Assembly (NCBI GenBank): GCA_001464385.1
Contig: LNFB01000194.1
Location: forward strand, 1-38,832
Direction: 5' to 3'
Length of the DNA stretch: 38,832 nucleotides
Source: Deltaproteobacteria bacterium Ga0077550
Lineage (GTDB): Bacteria; Myxococcota_A; Polyangia; Nannocystales; Nannocystaceae
Of this stretch, positions 22,012 to 29,350 are shown piece after piece. Each line of letters starts with the position of its first letter. The stretch's first letter is position 1. The translations under genes and the position numbers were made by a program. The notes under the pieces were generated by a model. That model did not search any database. It was not told where the DNA came from and saw only the letters and a program-made list of their open reading frames with translations.

Positions 22012-22950
22012 TCAGTAGGCCGAGGCGCCGAGCGCCGCGAGCATCGCCCACGCGCCGAGCATCGCGGCGATCGGGATCGCGAAGTTGTCGTCGATGCGAC
22101 GGCTGAAGAGCTCCGCGAGCGCGCCGGCGATGGCAGCGGCCAGGGCCGTCGGCCACACGATCGCGGCGGCCGGCGGGGTCGCGAGGAGCTGCACGAACCC
22201 GACCGCGGCCAGGGTCCCGGCGGCGACGAAGGCCAGGCTGCCCTCGAGCGTGCGACCGTTCCGCAGCCGGGTGCGGCCGAAGCGTCGCCCGATGATCGCG
22301 GCGGCCGGATCGGCGAAGCCCAGCACCGACACCGCCATCACGCACAGCAGCGGCGAGTACGTCAGCGTCAGGACCACGAGCGCGGTCATGTACCAGGTGC
22401 CCGAGTTGATCCGCTCGGCCTCGGCGGGCCGGGCGATCGCGCGGAAGTACCCCATGAGCCGAGCGTTGAACGCCGGTGATCGGCGGCGCAGCAGCTCGAG
22501 GATCCACGCGCTGCCCGCCAGCGTCGACGCGGCGTACGGCAGCTGCGAGGTCGTGAACACCACCAGGGTCGCGAGCAACCCCAGGCCCGCCGAGCTGACG
22601 TGGAACGCCACCCGCGCGTAGTTCGTCGGCCGCGGCTCGGACGCGTCGGCGGCGAGCATGGCGACCAGCGCGTCGTACGACTCGCCGAGCTGCCGACGCA
22701 GGGCCGTCCACGTCTCGGACTGCGGCACGTCCGTCGCCGCAGGGCCGAGCAGCGCGGCGACGCGATCGATCGCGCCGGCGAGGTTCGGCCACCGCGCGAC
22801 GTCCTGCGCGAGCTGTTCGACGCGCTGGCTCACCGCCGCGATGCGCTCGCGCACCGCCTCGCCGCCGCTGTCGAACGCAGCGAGGAGCGCCTCGAGGTCG
22901 AGGGTGAGCGCGGTGACGCCCTGGCGCAGCGCGAGTTCGATGGCGCACAA
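22012..22950 (-). CDS. Dolichol/phytol/diacylglycerol kinase-like integral membrane protein
   Basis: 312 aa from a TTG start at 22950; no ATG or GTG lies upstream before the in-frame stop at 23020. Residues 1-115 are soluble and helical (VRERIAAVSQRVEQLAQDVA). The remainder has about six membrane segments. The diagnostic segment is ADPAAAIIGRRFGRTRLRNG followed by TLEGSLAFVAAG, matching the CTP-dependent lipid kinase family (SEC59, DGK1, VTE5). The expected reaction is CTP-dependent phosphorylation of a lipid alcohol; which alcohol is not clear. The extra N-terminal helical region is unusual. It follows the HTTM gene on the same strand by 69 bp and may be cotranscribed. Confidence 0.78.
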   Translation of the reverse strand: MCAIELALRQGVTALTLDLEALLAAFDSGGEAVRERIAAVSQRVEQLAQDVARWPNLAGAIDRVAALLGPAATDVPQSETWTALRRQLGESYDALVAMLAADASEPRPTNYARVAFHVSSAGLGLLATLVVFTTSQLPYAASTLAGSAWILELLRRRSPAFNARLMGYFRAIARPAEAERINSGTWYMTALVVLTLTYSPLLCVMAVSVLGFADPAAAIIGRRFGRTRLRNGRTLEGSLAFVAAGTLAAVGFVQLLATPPAAAIVWPTALAAAIAGALAELFSRRIDDNFAIPIAAMLGAWAMLAALGASAY

Positions 22951-23019
22951 CGTACGATCGATCGCGGGCGGCCGTCGAGGCCCGCGCGGGCGGCCTGGAC
23001 GCCGCGGGCCCCGCAGGTT

Positions 23020-24834
23020 CTACCGCGCCCGGGCGCGCTCCCAGGCCGCGCGCCGCCCCTTGATCCACGGCCGATGCGGCGCGCTGACGATCCCGTGACG
23101 CTCGGCCACGCGCGGCAGCGGCTGCCCGAGGACCGCGGTCGCGCAGCGCTCGGTGTGGACGGACGTCGCGGTCCCGTGATCGCGCAGGCGCTGCGCCGGG
23201 CGGTACCAACCACGATCGCGCAGCGCCTCGGGCGTCGGGATCGCGTACGACAGCTTCACGAGCTCGACCGACCGCGGCAGCGCACCGCCGTGGTCGAGCG
23301 CCCAGGCGCGGCACTGCCACCGCGCGTACCACTTCTGGTACCAGGCCCCGCCCGGCTCGCCGCCGATGATGCGGCGGTTCATCTTGCGCATGCGATCGTT
23401 CCACACGAACGGGAGCGTGCGCCGCGACGGCGCGTAGACGTCGGTTTGCATGTCCCAGACCTCGCCCTCGGCGTCGGTGACCAGCACCTGCATGAACACG
23501 TTGTGGCGCGGGGGGTTGGGCGCGAACATCCCCCAACCCTGGGTCGTGCGCGTGAGCTCGAGCCACGGCCGCACCCACACGCGCGCCGGGGTCCGGAGCG
23601 CCGCGATCGCGTCGTGCTCGGGCACCAACCAGATGCCCACGGCCGCCGCATGCCACAGCAGCATCGCCGAGAGCACCACGCGCCCGGCCGGGCCGTACAC
23701 CAGCGGTCCGCCGTGAGGCGCGGTCACGGTCCTCACCGGCAACGGCCGCCCCGGGCGCCACGCGAGCGCGGCCGCGAGCTCCTCGCCGCGGAAGTACACG
23801 AGGCACAGGGCCAGCATCACCGGCTGGAACATCCCGATGTTCATCGTCACGAAGATCCCGCCCATCGTCGCGACCGCCCACGTGATCCAGATCCGCCGCC
23901 CGAGGATCCAGCGGCGGATCCACGCCGCCACCCGCCACGCGCGGCGATCGGGCCGCGGATCCGCGTCGAGGTGCACGCGCAGCACCTCACCGACGAACAC
24001 CAGCGCGAACGCGATCTCGCCGGCGCGCACGAACCACGTCATGACCCGCAGCACGTTGGTGCCGAGGAGCGCCGCGATCGGCTGCGGCTCGAGCCGGTAG
24101 AAGTGGTCGAGGTTCATGGCGTAGTACACGGCGTCGCCGTGGACCCACACCTGGCCGTGCTTGAGCAGCCCGGTGTCGAGGTACACCACGGCGAGCTGCA
24201 GCATCATGAGCCGCCGCGGCCACGCCGGGATCGGGCGCAGCTCCTCGGGCTCGCGTCCGAGCCGTCGTGCTCGGCGACGCCGCAGCCACGCGTCCACCGA
24301 CCACGCGTGCCCGGTTCGGGCGCACAGCAGGTAGACGAAGAACACCCGGAACACCAGCTCGGTGCCCTCCCAGAACAGCGGGTTGCGGTCGAACAGGCTC
24401 AGCATCAGCACGAAGCCGAGCACCGAGGACACGCGCGTCCACAAACCCACGATCATCGCGAGCATGCACAGCTCGAACGCGGCGATGTGGATCCACATCG
24501 CCGTCGGCGAGTCCCAGAAGTAGAGCAGCGAGAACTTCGGGCCGCGCAGGCACTCGATGACCGCGCGCGCATCGAAGAACCCCCACGGCTCGTCCGGGCC
24601 GACGCCGTCGCCGAAGCCGGCGAACTGGGCCTTCGCGAACACCTGCTGGGCGACGTCGGCCGGGAAGATGCCCTCGTCGCTGAACAGGAACCCGAAGTAC
24701 TCCCACAGACCGTTGATGTTGCAGACGACCAGGGTGCCGAAGACGATCCGCACCAGGGCCATCGCCCGGGGATCCTCGTGGTCGAACCAGAAGCGGCGCC
24801 ACAGGCGGCGCGCACGGGGCAGGGGCAGGCGCAT
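23020..24834 (-). CDS. HTTM-domain integral membrane protein
   Basis: 604 aa. The N-terminal LVRIVFGTLVVCNINGLWEY and the following WDSPTAMWIHIAAFELCMLA, LFDRNPLFWEGTELVFRVFF and LQLAVVYLDTGLLKHGQVW are hallmarks of the HTTM domain related to vitamin K-dependent gamma-carboxylase. About eight to ten membrane helices extend to residue ~415. A soluble C-terminal region follows (GWGMFAPNPPRHNVFMQVLV, then VWDMQTDVYAPSRR), also common in this family. The biochemical role of bacterial HTTM proteins is unsettled. The ATG at 24834 was chosen because an in-frame extension upstream overlaps the nested dyad of the divergent promoter. It is divergent from the ECF sigma gene. Confidence 0.85.
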   Translation of the reverse strand: MRLPLPRARRLWRRFWFDHEDPRAMALVRIVFGTLVVCNINGLWEYFGFLFSDEGIFPADVAQQVFAKAQFAGFGDGVGPDEPWGFFDARAVIECLRGPKFSLLYFWDSPTAMWIHIAAFELCMLAMIVGLWTRVSSVLGFVLMLSLFDRNPLFWEGTELVFRVFFVYLLCARTGHAWSVDAWLRRRRARRLGREPEELRPIPAWPRRLMMLQLAVVYLDTGLLKHGQVWVHGDAVYYAMNLDHFYRLEPQPIAALLGTNVLRVMTWFVRAGEIAFALVFVGEVLRVHLDADPRPDRRAWRVAAWIRRWILGRRIWITWAVATMGGIFVTMNIGMFQPVMLALCLVYFRGEELAAALAWRPGRPLPVRTVTAPHGGPLVYGPAGRVVLSAMLLWHAAAVGIWLVPEHDAIAALRTPARVWVRPWLELTRTTQGWGMFAPNPPRHNVFMQVLVTDAEGEVWDMQTDVYAPSRRTLPFVWNDRMRKMNRRIIGGEPGGAWYQKWYARWQCRAWALDHGGALPRSVELVKLSYAIPTPEALRDRGWYRPAQRLRDHGTATSVHTERCATAVLGQPLPRVAERHGIVSAPHRPWIKGRRAAWERARAR

Positions 24835-24858
24835 GCGGCTTCGACCCGCGGCGCGACG

Positions 24859-24906
24859 CGGCCGGCAAAATTCCGCAATCGACAGGTCGGGTTGCGGAGC
24901 CGGCCG
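24859..24906. promoter_or_regulatory. Nested dyad in the HTTM / ECF sigma divergent promoter
   Basis: The outer arms CGGCCGGC (24859-24866) and GCCGGCCG (24899-24906) are perfect complements. The inner arms CCGCAA (24873-24878) and TTGCGG (24892-24897) are also perfect. The element lies between starts 95 bp apart. It looks like an operator for a symmetric regulator and could control both directions. Confidence 0.5.
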
Positions 24907-24929
24907 GCCCACGTGTCACAGTCGTTCGG

Positions 24930-25418
24930 ATGCCCTCGCCGCCGGACGTGGCCCGCCTCTACGCCGATCACGCGGCGCGGGTCCGGCGTTGGGTGATGCG
25001 CTTCGGCACCGTGCCCGAGCCCGAGGAGGTCGTGCACGAGATCTTCGTGCGGGTGCTCGAGCGCCTCGACTCGTATCGCGCCGAGGCCAGCCCCACGACC
25101 TGGCTGTATCGGCTGACCACCAACTTCTGCATCAACCGCCTGCGCGACGTCTCCCGTCGCGCCGAGCTGTGGCGCGAGCACACCGACACCCTGTGGTCGG
25201 CACCGATCGCGAGCGTGGACCAGGAGACCGTGACCCTGCTGCGACAGCTCTGGAGCACGCTCGACGCCGAGCTGATCGAGGTCGGCGTCTATGCCTATCT
25301 CGACGCCATGACCCACGCCGAGATCGCCCGCGTGCTCGGCTGCTCGGAGCGCACCGTCGGCAACCGACTCGAACGCCTGCGCCGGGCCGCGACCGACGCG
25401 ACACGAGGAACACCATGA
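24930..25418 (+). CDS. ECF sigma factor
   Basis: 162 aa, minimal ECF size. Region 2: LYADHAARVRRWVMRFG, then PEEVVHEIFVRVLERLDSYR and TTWLYRLTTNFCINRLRD. Region 4: VGVYAYLDAMTHAEIARVLG, then CSERTVGNRLERLRR. It directs RNA polymerase to a specific promoter set. Its stop overlaps the ATG of the zinc-type anti-sigma gene (ATGA, 25415-25418), the classic coupled arrangement. The start codon lies 23 bp after the nested dyad. It is unlike the tethered sigma factor at 4195-5220, which lacks a partner. Confidence 0.92.
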   Translation: MPSPPDVARLYADHAARVRRWVMRFGTVPEPEEVVHEIFVRVLERLDSYRAEASPTTWLYRLTTNFCINRLRDVSRRAELWREHTDTLWSAPIASVDQETVTLLRQLWSTLDAELIEVGVYAYLDAMTHAEIARVLGCSERTVGNRLERLRRAATDATRGTP

Positions 25419-26095
25419 CCCACCCACTCGGCGATCTGTTCGGGCGCGACGGCCACCTGACGATGCTGTCGCTCGACCGCTACGACACGGGCGAGCTCGA
25501 CGACGCGGCGCGACGCGGCCTCGAGCTCCACGTCGAGGGCTGCGCGGGCTGCCGCGCGCGGCTGGCCGCGGTGACGAGGCCGGCGATCGTGCCGAGTCCA
25601 CCGGCGCACCCGCGCTCGGATCGCGGCCGCAACACCGGCAGCGCGACCATCGCGTACCTCGTGGCCACGAGCGCCGTCGCCCTGGCCGCGACTGCGCTGC
25701 TGTGGACCAACGCGTCGGGCTGGCCGAGCCGTCAGACCGCGCAGCACCACCAGGTCGGGCCCAGCCACACCGCGGGCTCGTACACCAGCGTCGCGCAGGA
25801 ATACAGCGACACCGCCGGCGTGGACCTCGAGGTCGAGTGGAGCGACCCCGTCGTCGCGAGCCCGAGCGCCGATGGTTGGCTCGCGATCGTGGCGGTCGAT
25901 GACGCCCTCGCGATCGTCGGGGTGCCCGCGGCTCCGCACGGCGTCGACGACGAGGTCACGCTCGGCCTCGGTCGTCGGTGGGCGGGTCACCGCGTGATCG
26001 CGGTGCTTTGTCCGGCGCCGTTCTCCGTCGAGATCGGCGAGAGCTTCGCGCCCGAGCCGACCTGCGTCACGCGCGAGCGCGGGACGCCGCGGTAG
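25415..26095 (+). CDS. Transmembrane anti-sigma factor with zinc-finger (HC2-type) motif
   Basis: 226 aa. The N-terminal cytoplasmic part carries H-x3-C-x2-C (HVEGCAGC, about residues 38-45), the motif of zinc-binding anti-sigma domains. A transmembrane helix follows at about 76-95 (IAYLVATSAVALAATALLW). The periplasmic part (100-226) has VDLEVEWSD, LAIVAVDDALAIVGVP and two Cys near the C-terminus (VIAVLCP, PEPTCVT), which could form a disulfide. It should hold the coupled ECF factor at the membrane and release it on an envelope signal. The trigger is unknown. Confidence 0.88.
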   Translation: MTHPLGDLFGRDGHLTMLSLDRYDTGELDDAARRGLELHVEGCAGCRARLAAVTRPAIVPSPPAHPRSDRGRNTGSATIAYLVATSAVALAATALLWTNASGWPSRQTAQHHQVGPSHTAGSYTSVAQEYSDTAGVDLEVEWSDPVVASPSADGWLAIVAVDDALAIVGVPAAPHGVDDEVTLGLGRRWAGHRVIAVLCPAPFSVEIGESFAPEPTCVTRERGTPR

Positions 26096-26099
26096 CCGT

Positions 26100-26113
26100 C
26101 CGTCCATGGACGG
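26100..26113. promoter_or_regulatory. 14-bp perfect palindrome after the anti-sigma gene
   Basis: CCGTCCATGGACGG starts 5 bp after the anti-sigma stop. With no loop it is more likely a protein-binding site than a terminator, and there is no T-run. It lies 77 bp before the serine-hydrolase gene. Confidence 0.35.
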
Positions 26114-26138
26114 GAGGCCAGGGCCGCCCGAGGCCGTG

Positions 26139-26174
26139 CGGCACGACGCGTGAATCGGCCCGGCACGATCCGTG
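26139..26174. repeat. Two near-identical 14-bp direct repeats upstream of the serine hydrolase gene
   Basis: CGGCACGACGCGTG (26139-26152) and CGGCACGATCCGTG (26161-26174) differ at two positions and are 22 bp apart, close to two helical turns. The second copy ends 16 bp before ATG 26191, so binding there could block initiation. Confidence 0.4.
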
Positions 26175-26190
26175 CTGAGGCGCGCCCTCG

Positions 26191-27429
26191 ATGAGACCCC
26201 TGCACCGCGTCCACGCATCGCGCCTCGCCTTCGCCTTCGGCTGCGCGTGCGGGACCGACCCGCCCCCGAACACCGACCCGTCGAGCACGGGTGCGGCGAC
26301 CGAATCGAGCTCCACGTCCGCAGCGTCGTCCGACCCCACCGCGGGCGTCGGCGACACGACGACCGCCGACGCGCCCGCCGGCACCACGGCGGACTCGGCG
26401 ACGGATCTGCCGATCGACGCGTGCCTCGAGCAGCGCGCCGCGCTCGAGCTCGAGATCGCGGCGGCCTTCGACCTCGCGGCCGTGGACCCGACGATCACCG
26501 CCGATCCCGACGCGACGCTCCTGGTCGCGGACCTCGACGGCGCGACCTTCGTCCACACCCACGGCGACTCGTCGCCATCCACGATCTACGAGTCGGCCTC
26601 GACCTCGAAGTGGGTGACGGCCGCCATCATCCTCGATCGAGTCGATCGCGGGGACCTGACCCTCGACACCACCACGAGCGAGCTGCTCGAGTTCTGGCCG
26701 CCGCCGGGCGTCCCGCTGCGCGCGCTGCTGTCGTTCACCTCCGGCTTCGACGACGAGGCGCCGTGCATCAACTCGCCCTTCGCCGACTTCGACGACTGCG
26801 TCCAGCAGATGTACGAGGCCGGCGCCGTCGATGCCCCCGCGCCCGGCGCGGTGTTCCACTACTCCGGATCCCACCTGCAGATCGCCGGACTGATGGCGGT
26901 GCGCGCCGCCGGCGTCGCCGACTGGCCCGCGCTCTTCGCCGCGTGGCAGGCCGACACGGGGCTGTTCCCGACCGCCGCCTACGATCTGCCGTCGGCCACC
27001 AACCCGCGCCTCGCTGGCGGCATGCACTGGACCGGCGAGGAGTACCTCGGGTTCCTGCAGGCCCTCGCCACCGGCACGTTGCTCGCCGACGACACCCGCG
27101 CGGCCATGCTCGCCAACCAGCGCGGCGACGCGATCGTCGAGGCGTCGCCGTCGATCGTGAGCTGGGGCGAGGACTGGGCCTACGGCTTCGGCAACTGGCT
27201 CGAGTGCTCGACGGCCACGGCAGAGCCGGGCTCGTACGACTGCGGCGACGGCGAGCGCAACTCGAGCGCAGGTGCCTATGGTGCGTACCCGATGCTCGAC
27301 GCCGAGCACGACGTCGTCGCCGTGGTCGCGCGACAGGGCGCGCTGGCCTCGGGCGCCGAGGGGGTCGCGCTGTACCGCGCCGTCGCCGAGCAGGTCGAGG
27401 CGTGGGCGGCCCTCGACTGCCCGGGCTGA
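26191..27429 (+). CDS. Serine hydrolase lipoprotein (class C beta-lactamase / PBP-like fold)
   Basis: 412 aa. A short N-terminus ends in FAFGCACG, a likely lipobox at Cys18, followed by a Ser/Thr/Ala tether to about residue 72. The transpeptidase-like fold is seen from the SxxK motif Ser137-Thr-Ser-Lys140 (YESASTSKWVTAAI). The second motif, usually YxN, reads Tyr224-Ser-Gly226 (FHYSGSHLQIAG), so the Asn is replaced by Gly. The third motif, usually HTG/KTG, may be the Gly-rich SSAGAYGAYP. Four or more Cys (PCINS, DDCVQ, LECST, YDCGD) suggest disulfides. Esterase or peptidase activity is plausible, beta-lactam hydrolysis less so. It lies 95 bp after the anti-sigma gene. Confidence 0.85.
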   Translation: MRPLHRVHASRLAFAFGCACGTDPPPNTDPSSTGAATESSSTSAASSDPTAGVGDTTTADAPAGTTADSATDLPIDACLEQRAALELEIAAAFDLAAVDPTITADPDATLLVADLDGATFVHTHGDSSPSTIYESASTSKWVTAAIILDRVDRGDLTLDTTTSELLEFWPPPGVPLRALLSFTSGFDDEAPCINSPFADFDDCVQQMYEAGAVDAPAPGAVFHYSGSHLQIAGLMAVRAAGVADWPALFAAWQADTGLFPTAAYDLPSATNPRLAGGMHWTGEEYLGFLQALATGTLLADDTRAAMLANQRGDAIVEASPSIVSWGEDWAYGFGNWLECSTATAEPGSYDCGDGERNSSAGAYGAYPMLDAEHDVVAVVARQGALASGAEGVALYRAVAEQVEAWAALDCPG

Positions 27430-27452
27430 GTTGCGAGAGACGAAGGAGCGTC

Positions 27453-28043
27453 TCACCCGCGCGGCGGGTCCCAGATCATCGACTCGGTCCAGCCGAGCTC
27501 GGCGAAGTCGGCCGCGCGCAGCGGCGCATCGTTGGCGCAGAAGAACTCGTCGAGCTGCGGCGGCGCCACGGCGGTGCCGGACAGCATCGCGTGGGCCTGG
27601 CCACGGTGATGGATCTGGTGCTCGAAGAGGTGCGCGAGCACCCGCACCGTGGTCTCGTGCGCGACCCCCGAGCGCCACGGGATCGCCACGGTCCGCGCGA
27701 GGTCGTCGTCGTGCAGGCCGCGGCACACCGCGATGAGGCGCGCGTCGACCTCGCGCTGCGCGGTCGCGAGCGGGCCGCAGGCGTCGAAGGGCAGCTCGGG
27801 ATCGAAGTAGCGGCGGCCGTCGGGGTCGACGGGCAACCCCGCGATCCCCCGCTCGATCGCCGCGACGTAGAACCAGTCCACCGTGAGGTTGTGGTTGAGC
27901 GTCGCCATGATCGACGGGAAGAAGCCGGTGCGCGGCGCGACGAAGGCCGCGTGGTCGAGGGTCGCCGCGGCTCCGAGCAGCCGATGGTTCGCCCAGGCGT
28001 TGTTGTGGGCCATCGTGACGAGGTGGTGCACGAGCGGGTTCAT
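27453..28043 (-). CDS. DinB family metal-binding protein
   Basis: 196 aa. The four-helix DinB fold is indicated by the N-terminus NPLVHHLVTMAHNNAWANHR and the metal triad His51 (LNHNLTVDW), His141 and His145 (HLFEHQIHHRGQAH). The C-terminus LDEFFCANDAPLRAADFAEL and ELGWTESMIW is typical of the subfamily. These proteins resemble bacillithiol or mycothiol S-transferases, but the thiol used by this lineage is unknown, so no substrate is assigned. ATG 28043 is supported by TAGGCT 8 nt upstream; longer in-frame extensions are low-complexity. The gene is convergent with the serine hydrolase (23-bp gap). Confidence 0.9.
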   Translation of the reverse strand: MNPLVHHLVTMAHNNAWANHRLLGAAATLDHAAFVAPRTGFFPSIMATLNHNLTVDWFYVAAIERGIAGLPVDPDGRRYFDPELPFDACGPLATAQREVDARLIAVCRGLHDDDLARTVAIPWRSGVAHETTVRVLAHLFEHQIHHRGQAHAMLSGTAVAPPQLDEFFCANDAPLRAADFAELGWTESMIWDPPRG

Positions 28044-28051
28044 CGCGGCAG

Positions 28052-28057
28052 AGCCTA
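28052..28057 (-). promoter_or_regulatory. TANNNT hexamer, 8 nt before the DinB gene
   Basis: TAGGCT on the minus strand, 8 nt from ATG 28043, identical in sequence to the hexamer before the kinase at 13440. No Shine-Dalgarno is present. Confidence 0.35.
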
Positions 28058-28224
28058 CGCGCGCGACAGCGCCACGGCCAAGAGGCCGCGCCATCGCCCT
28101 TCGCAGCGGTATCAGTCCGGTTTCATGGCGCCCTCGGGCCGCTGACAATCGCGAGCGCCTGCGTCATACCGGTCCTTGGGCGACCGCACCGGTCGTCATG
28201 CAACCCCTTTCGATCGGAGTCGCG

Positions 28225-28713
28225 GTGAACATCAATGCCGAGCGTTTCCTTGCCCTGACCGCGATGCTCGCTGCACCGCTCATCACCGCCCTCGGCTGCG
28301 ACGATGGGAACGACAGCACCTCGAGCTCGGGCGATCCCACCGGCGACTCCGCCGGCACGGACGACACCGCGGGGGACTCCGCGACCGAGGACGCGAGCGA
28401 CACCGCCGCGAGCGACTCCGACGCGAGCGACTCCGCCGCGAGCGACACGGCCGCGAGTGACTCCGCCGCGGACGGCACCGGAGCCGCCGACACCGGCGCA
28501 ATGGGGAGCCAGGCGATCGACTGCACGTGCGCCGCGGACTGCGACGGCACCGCGGTGGGGACCCCATGGCAGGTCTGCGGCACCGATCCGGCGGCGACCA
28601 GCGCCGATGGGCAGGCGGCCTGCGAGGCCGGGCTCGGGGCGATGTGCGAGACGTTCTCGTGCTCCGAGTGCAGCTGTGTGACCGCCGAGACCGCCAGCGT
28701 CACCTGCGAGTGA
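28225..28713 (+). CDS. Lipoprotein with pentapeptide-repeat tether and Cys-rich C-terminal domain
   Basis: 162 aa from GTG 28225, with GGAG 6 nt upstream; ATG 28198 would add nine residues. The signal peptide (RFLALTAMLAAPLITALGC) ends in a lipobox Cys. The tether is Ser/Asp/Thr/Ala-rich and includes five tandem ASD[ST][AD] units. The C-terminal ~60 residues have about ten Cys (DCTCAADCDGTAVG, WQVCGTD, QAACEAGLGAMC, SCSECSC, VTCE), probably a compact disulfide-bonded domain. I do not recognise the domain. The upstream region has a weak CTGACA-17-CATACC promoter-like pair (28142-28170). Confidence 0.8.
   Translation: MNINAERFLALTAMLAAPLITALGCDDGNDSTSSSGDPTGDSAGTDDTAGDSATEDASDTAASDSDASDSAASDTAASDSAADGTGAADTGAMGSQAIDCTCAADCDGTAVGTPWQVCGTDPAATSADGQAACEAGLGAMCETFSCSECSCVTAETASVTCE
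28393..28467 (+). repeat. Five 15-bp tandem repeats (coding minisatellite)
   Basis: Five consecutive units of the form GCGAGCGACWCSGMC, with one C-to-T change in the fifth, encode ASDTA, ASDSD, ASDSA, ASDTA and ASDSA. Because the unit is a multiple of three, gain or loss would change tether length without breaking the frame. Confidence 0.8.
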
Positions 28714-28744
28714 CGACCGGCGTTGGAGCACGCGCCCCTCGGCT

Positions 28745-28760
28745 GCGCCCGCGCGGGCGC
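28745..28760. terminator. 16-bp GC palindrome after the Cys-rich lipoprotein gene
   Basis: GCGCCCGCGCGGGCGC is a perfect palindrome beginning 32 bp after the stop. It could form a strong hairpin, but there is no T-tract, so intrinsic termination is uncertain. The rest of 28714-28911 shows nothing else that I recognise apart from TACGTT near its end. Confidence 0.25.
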
Positions 28761-28892
28761 GATGCGACAGGGCCCGATCTCCCGACACGCTCGCCCGGCG
28801 GTCGTCTCGCAGAAAAATGCTCGCTCCGCCGATGCGCGGAAGGCCACGTCGCGCCGCCGCGCCCGACCACCCGCGGCAGCACGTGTCGGTGC

Positions 28893-28898
28893 TACGTT
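28893..28898 (+). promoter_or_regulatory. TANNNT hexamer, 13 nt before the small exported protein gene
   Basis: TACGTT ends 13 nt before ATG 28912, slightly further than the usual 6-11 nt. It favours ATG 28912 over the downstream ATG 28948. Confidence 0.25.
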
Positions 28899-28911
28899 GC
28901 TGCGGTCATCG

Positions 28912-29307
28912 ATGGGCGATGGCAACGGCGACGAACGGGGTGCGACGATGGCTGGGATCCAAGGACGACGGGGCGCGCTCGCGCGCGTGGGCGGCGTGTT
29001 CGGTGGGTTGCTCGTGGGCGCGCTCGCGCGGCCACGCGCGGGCGCAGCGGCCCCCGCCCAGGGCGACGACGACGACGACCCGGACACCGACGGCAGCGAC
29101 ATCGAGCGGCTGATCGCGCGACTCGAGCACTTCGAGCGCACCCTCGACAAGCTCCGCGCTCGCCTGGACAAGCTCGCCGGCAAGGTCCCGAACCTCGTCG
29201 ATCGCCAGCTCGCCCACCCGGCCGCCGTCGCCCTTCTCGGCCAGCTCGACGCCGTCCGCGAGGTCGCGGCGCAGCTGGTCGACGCGACATCGCCGAACGG
29301 GCAGTGA
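28912..29307 (+). CDS. Small exported helical protein of unknown function
   Basis: 131 aa from ATG 28912, or 119 aa from ATG 28948 (MAGIQGRRGA). The N-terminus looks like a signal peptide (ALARVGGVFGGLLVGALA then AGAAAPA). An acidic stretch (DDDDDPDTDGSD) follows. The remainder is one long amphipathic helix with heptad-like Leu/Ile spacing (IERLIARLEHFERTLDKLRA, RLDKLAGKVPNLVDRQL), suggesting a coiled coil. I do not recognise a family. Third-position G/C bias and the exported composition support it as a real gene. Confidence 0.6.
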   Translation: MGDGNGDERGATMAGIQGRRGALARVGGVFGGLLVGALARPRAGAAAPAQGDDDDDPDTDGSDIERLIARLEHFERTLDKLRARLDKLAGKVPNLVDRQLAHPAAVALLGQLDAVREVAAQLVDATSPNGQ

Positions 29308-29350
29308 GCGTGCGTCCATCCGCGTCGGCGGGCGTCATGGGGGGCAGAGC

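Noticed and set aside
20159..23938. A 1259-codon minus-strand frame joining HTTM, lipid kinase and Rieske regions
   Set aside because: Only its last 140 codons (Rieske) make sense; the rest is out of frame with the well-supported genes.
26100..26113. Palindrome after the anti-sigma gene as an intrinsic terminator
   Set aside because: It has no loop and no following T-run, so it was listed as a possible binding site instead.
28393..28467. Tandem repeats considered as a CRISPR array
   Set aside because: The units are 15 bp, contiguous without spacers, and in frame within a lipoprotein tether.
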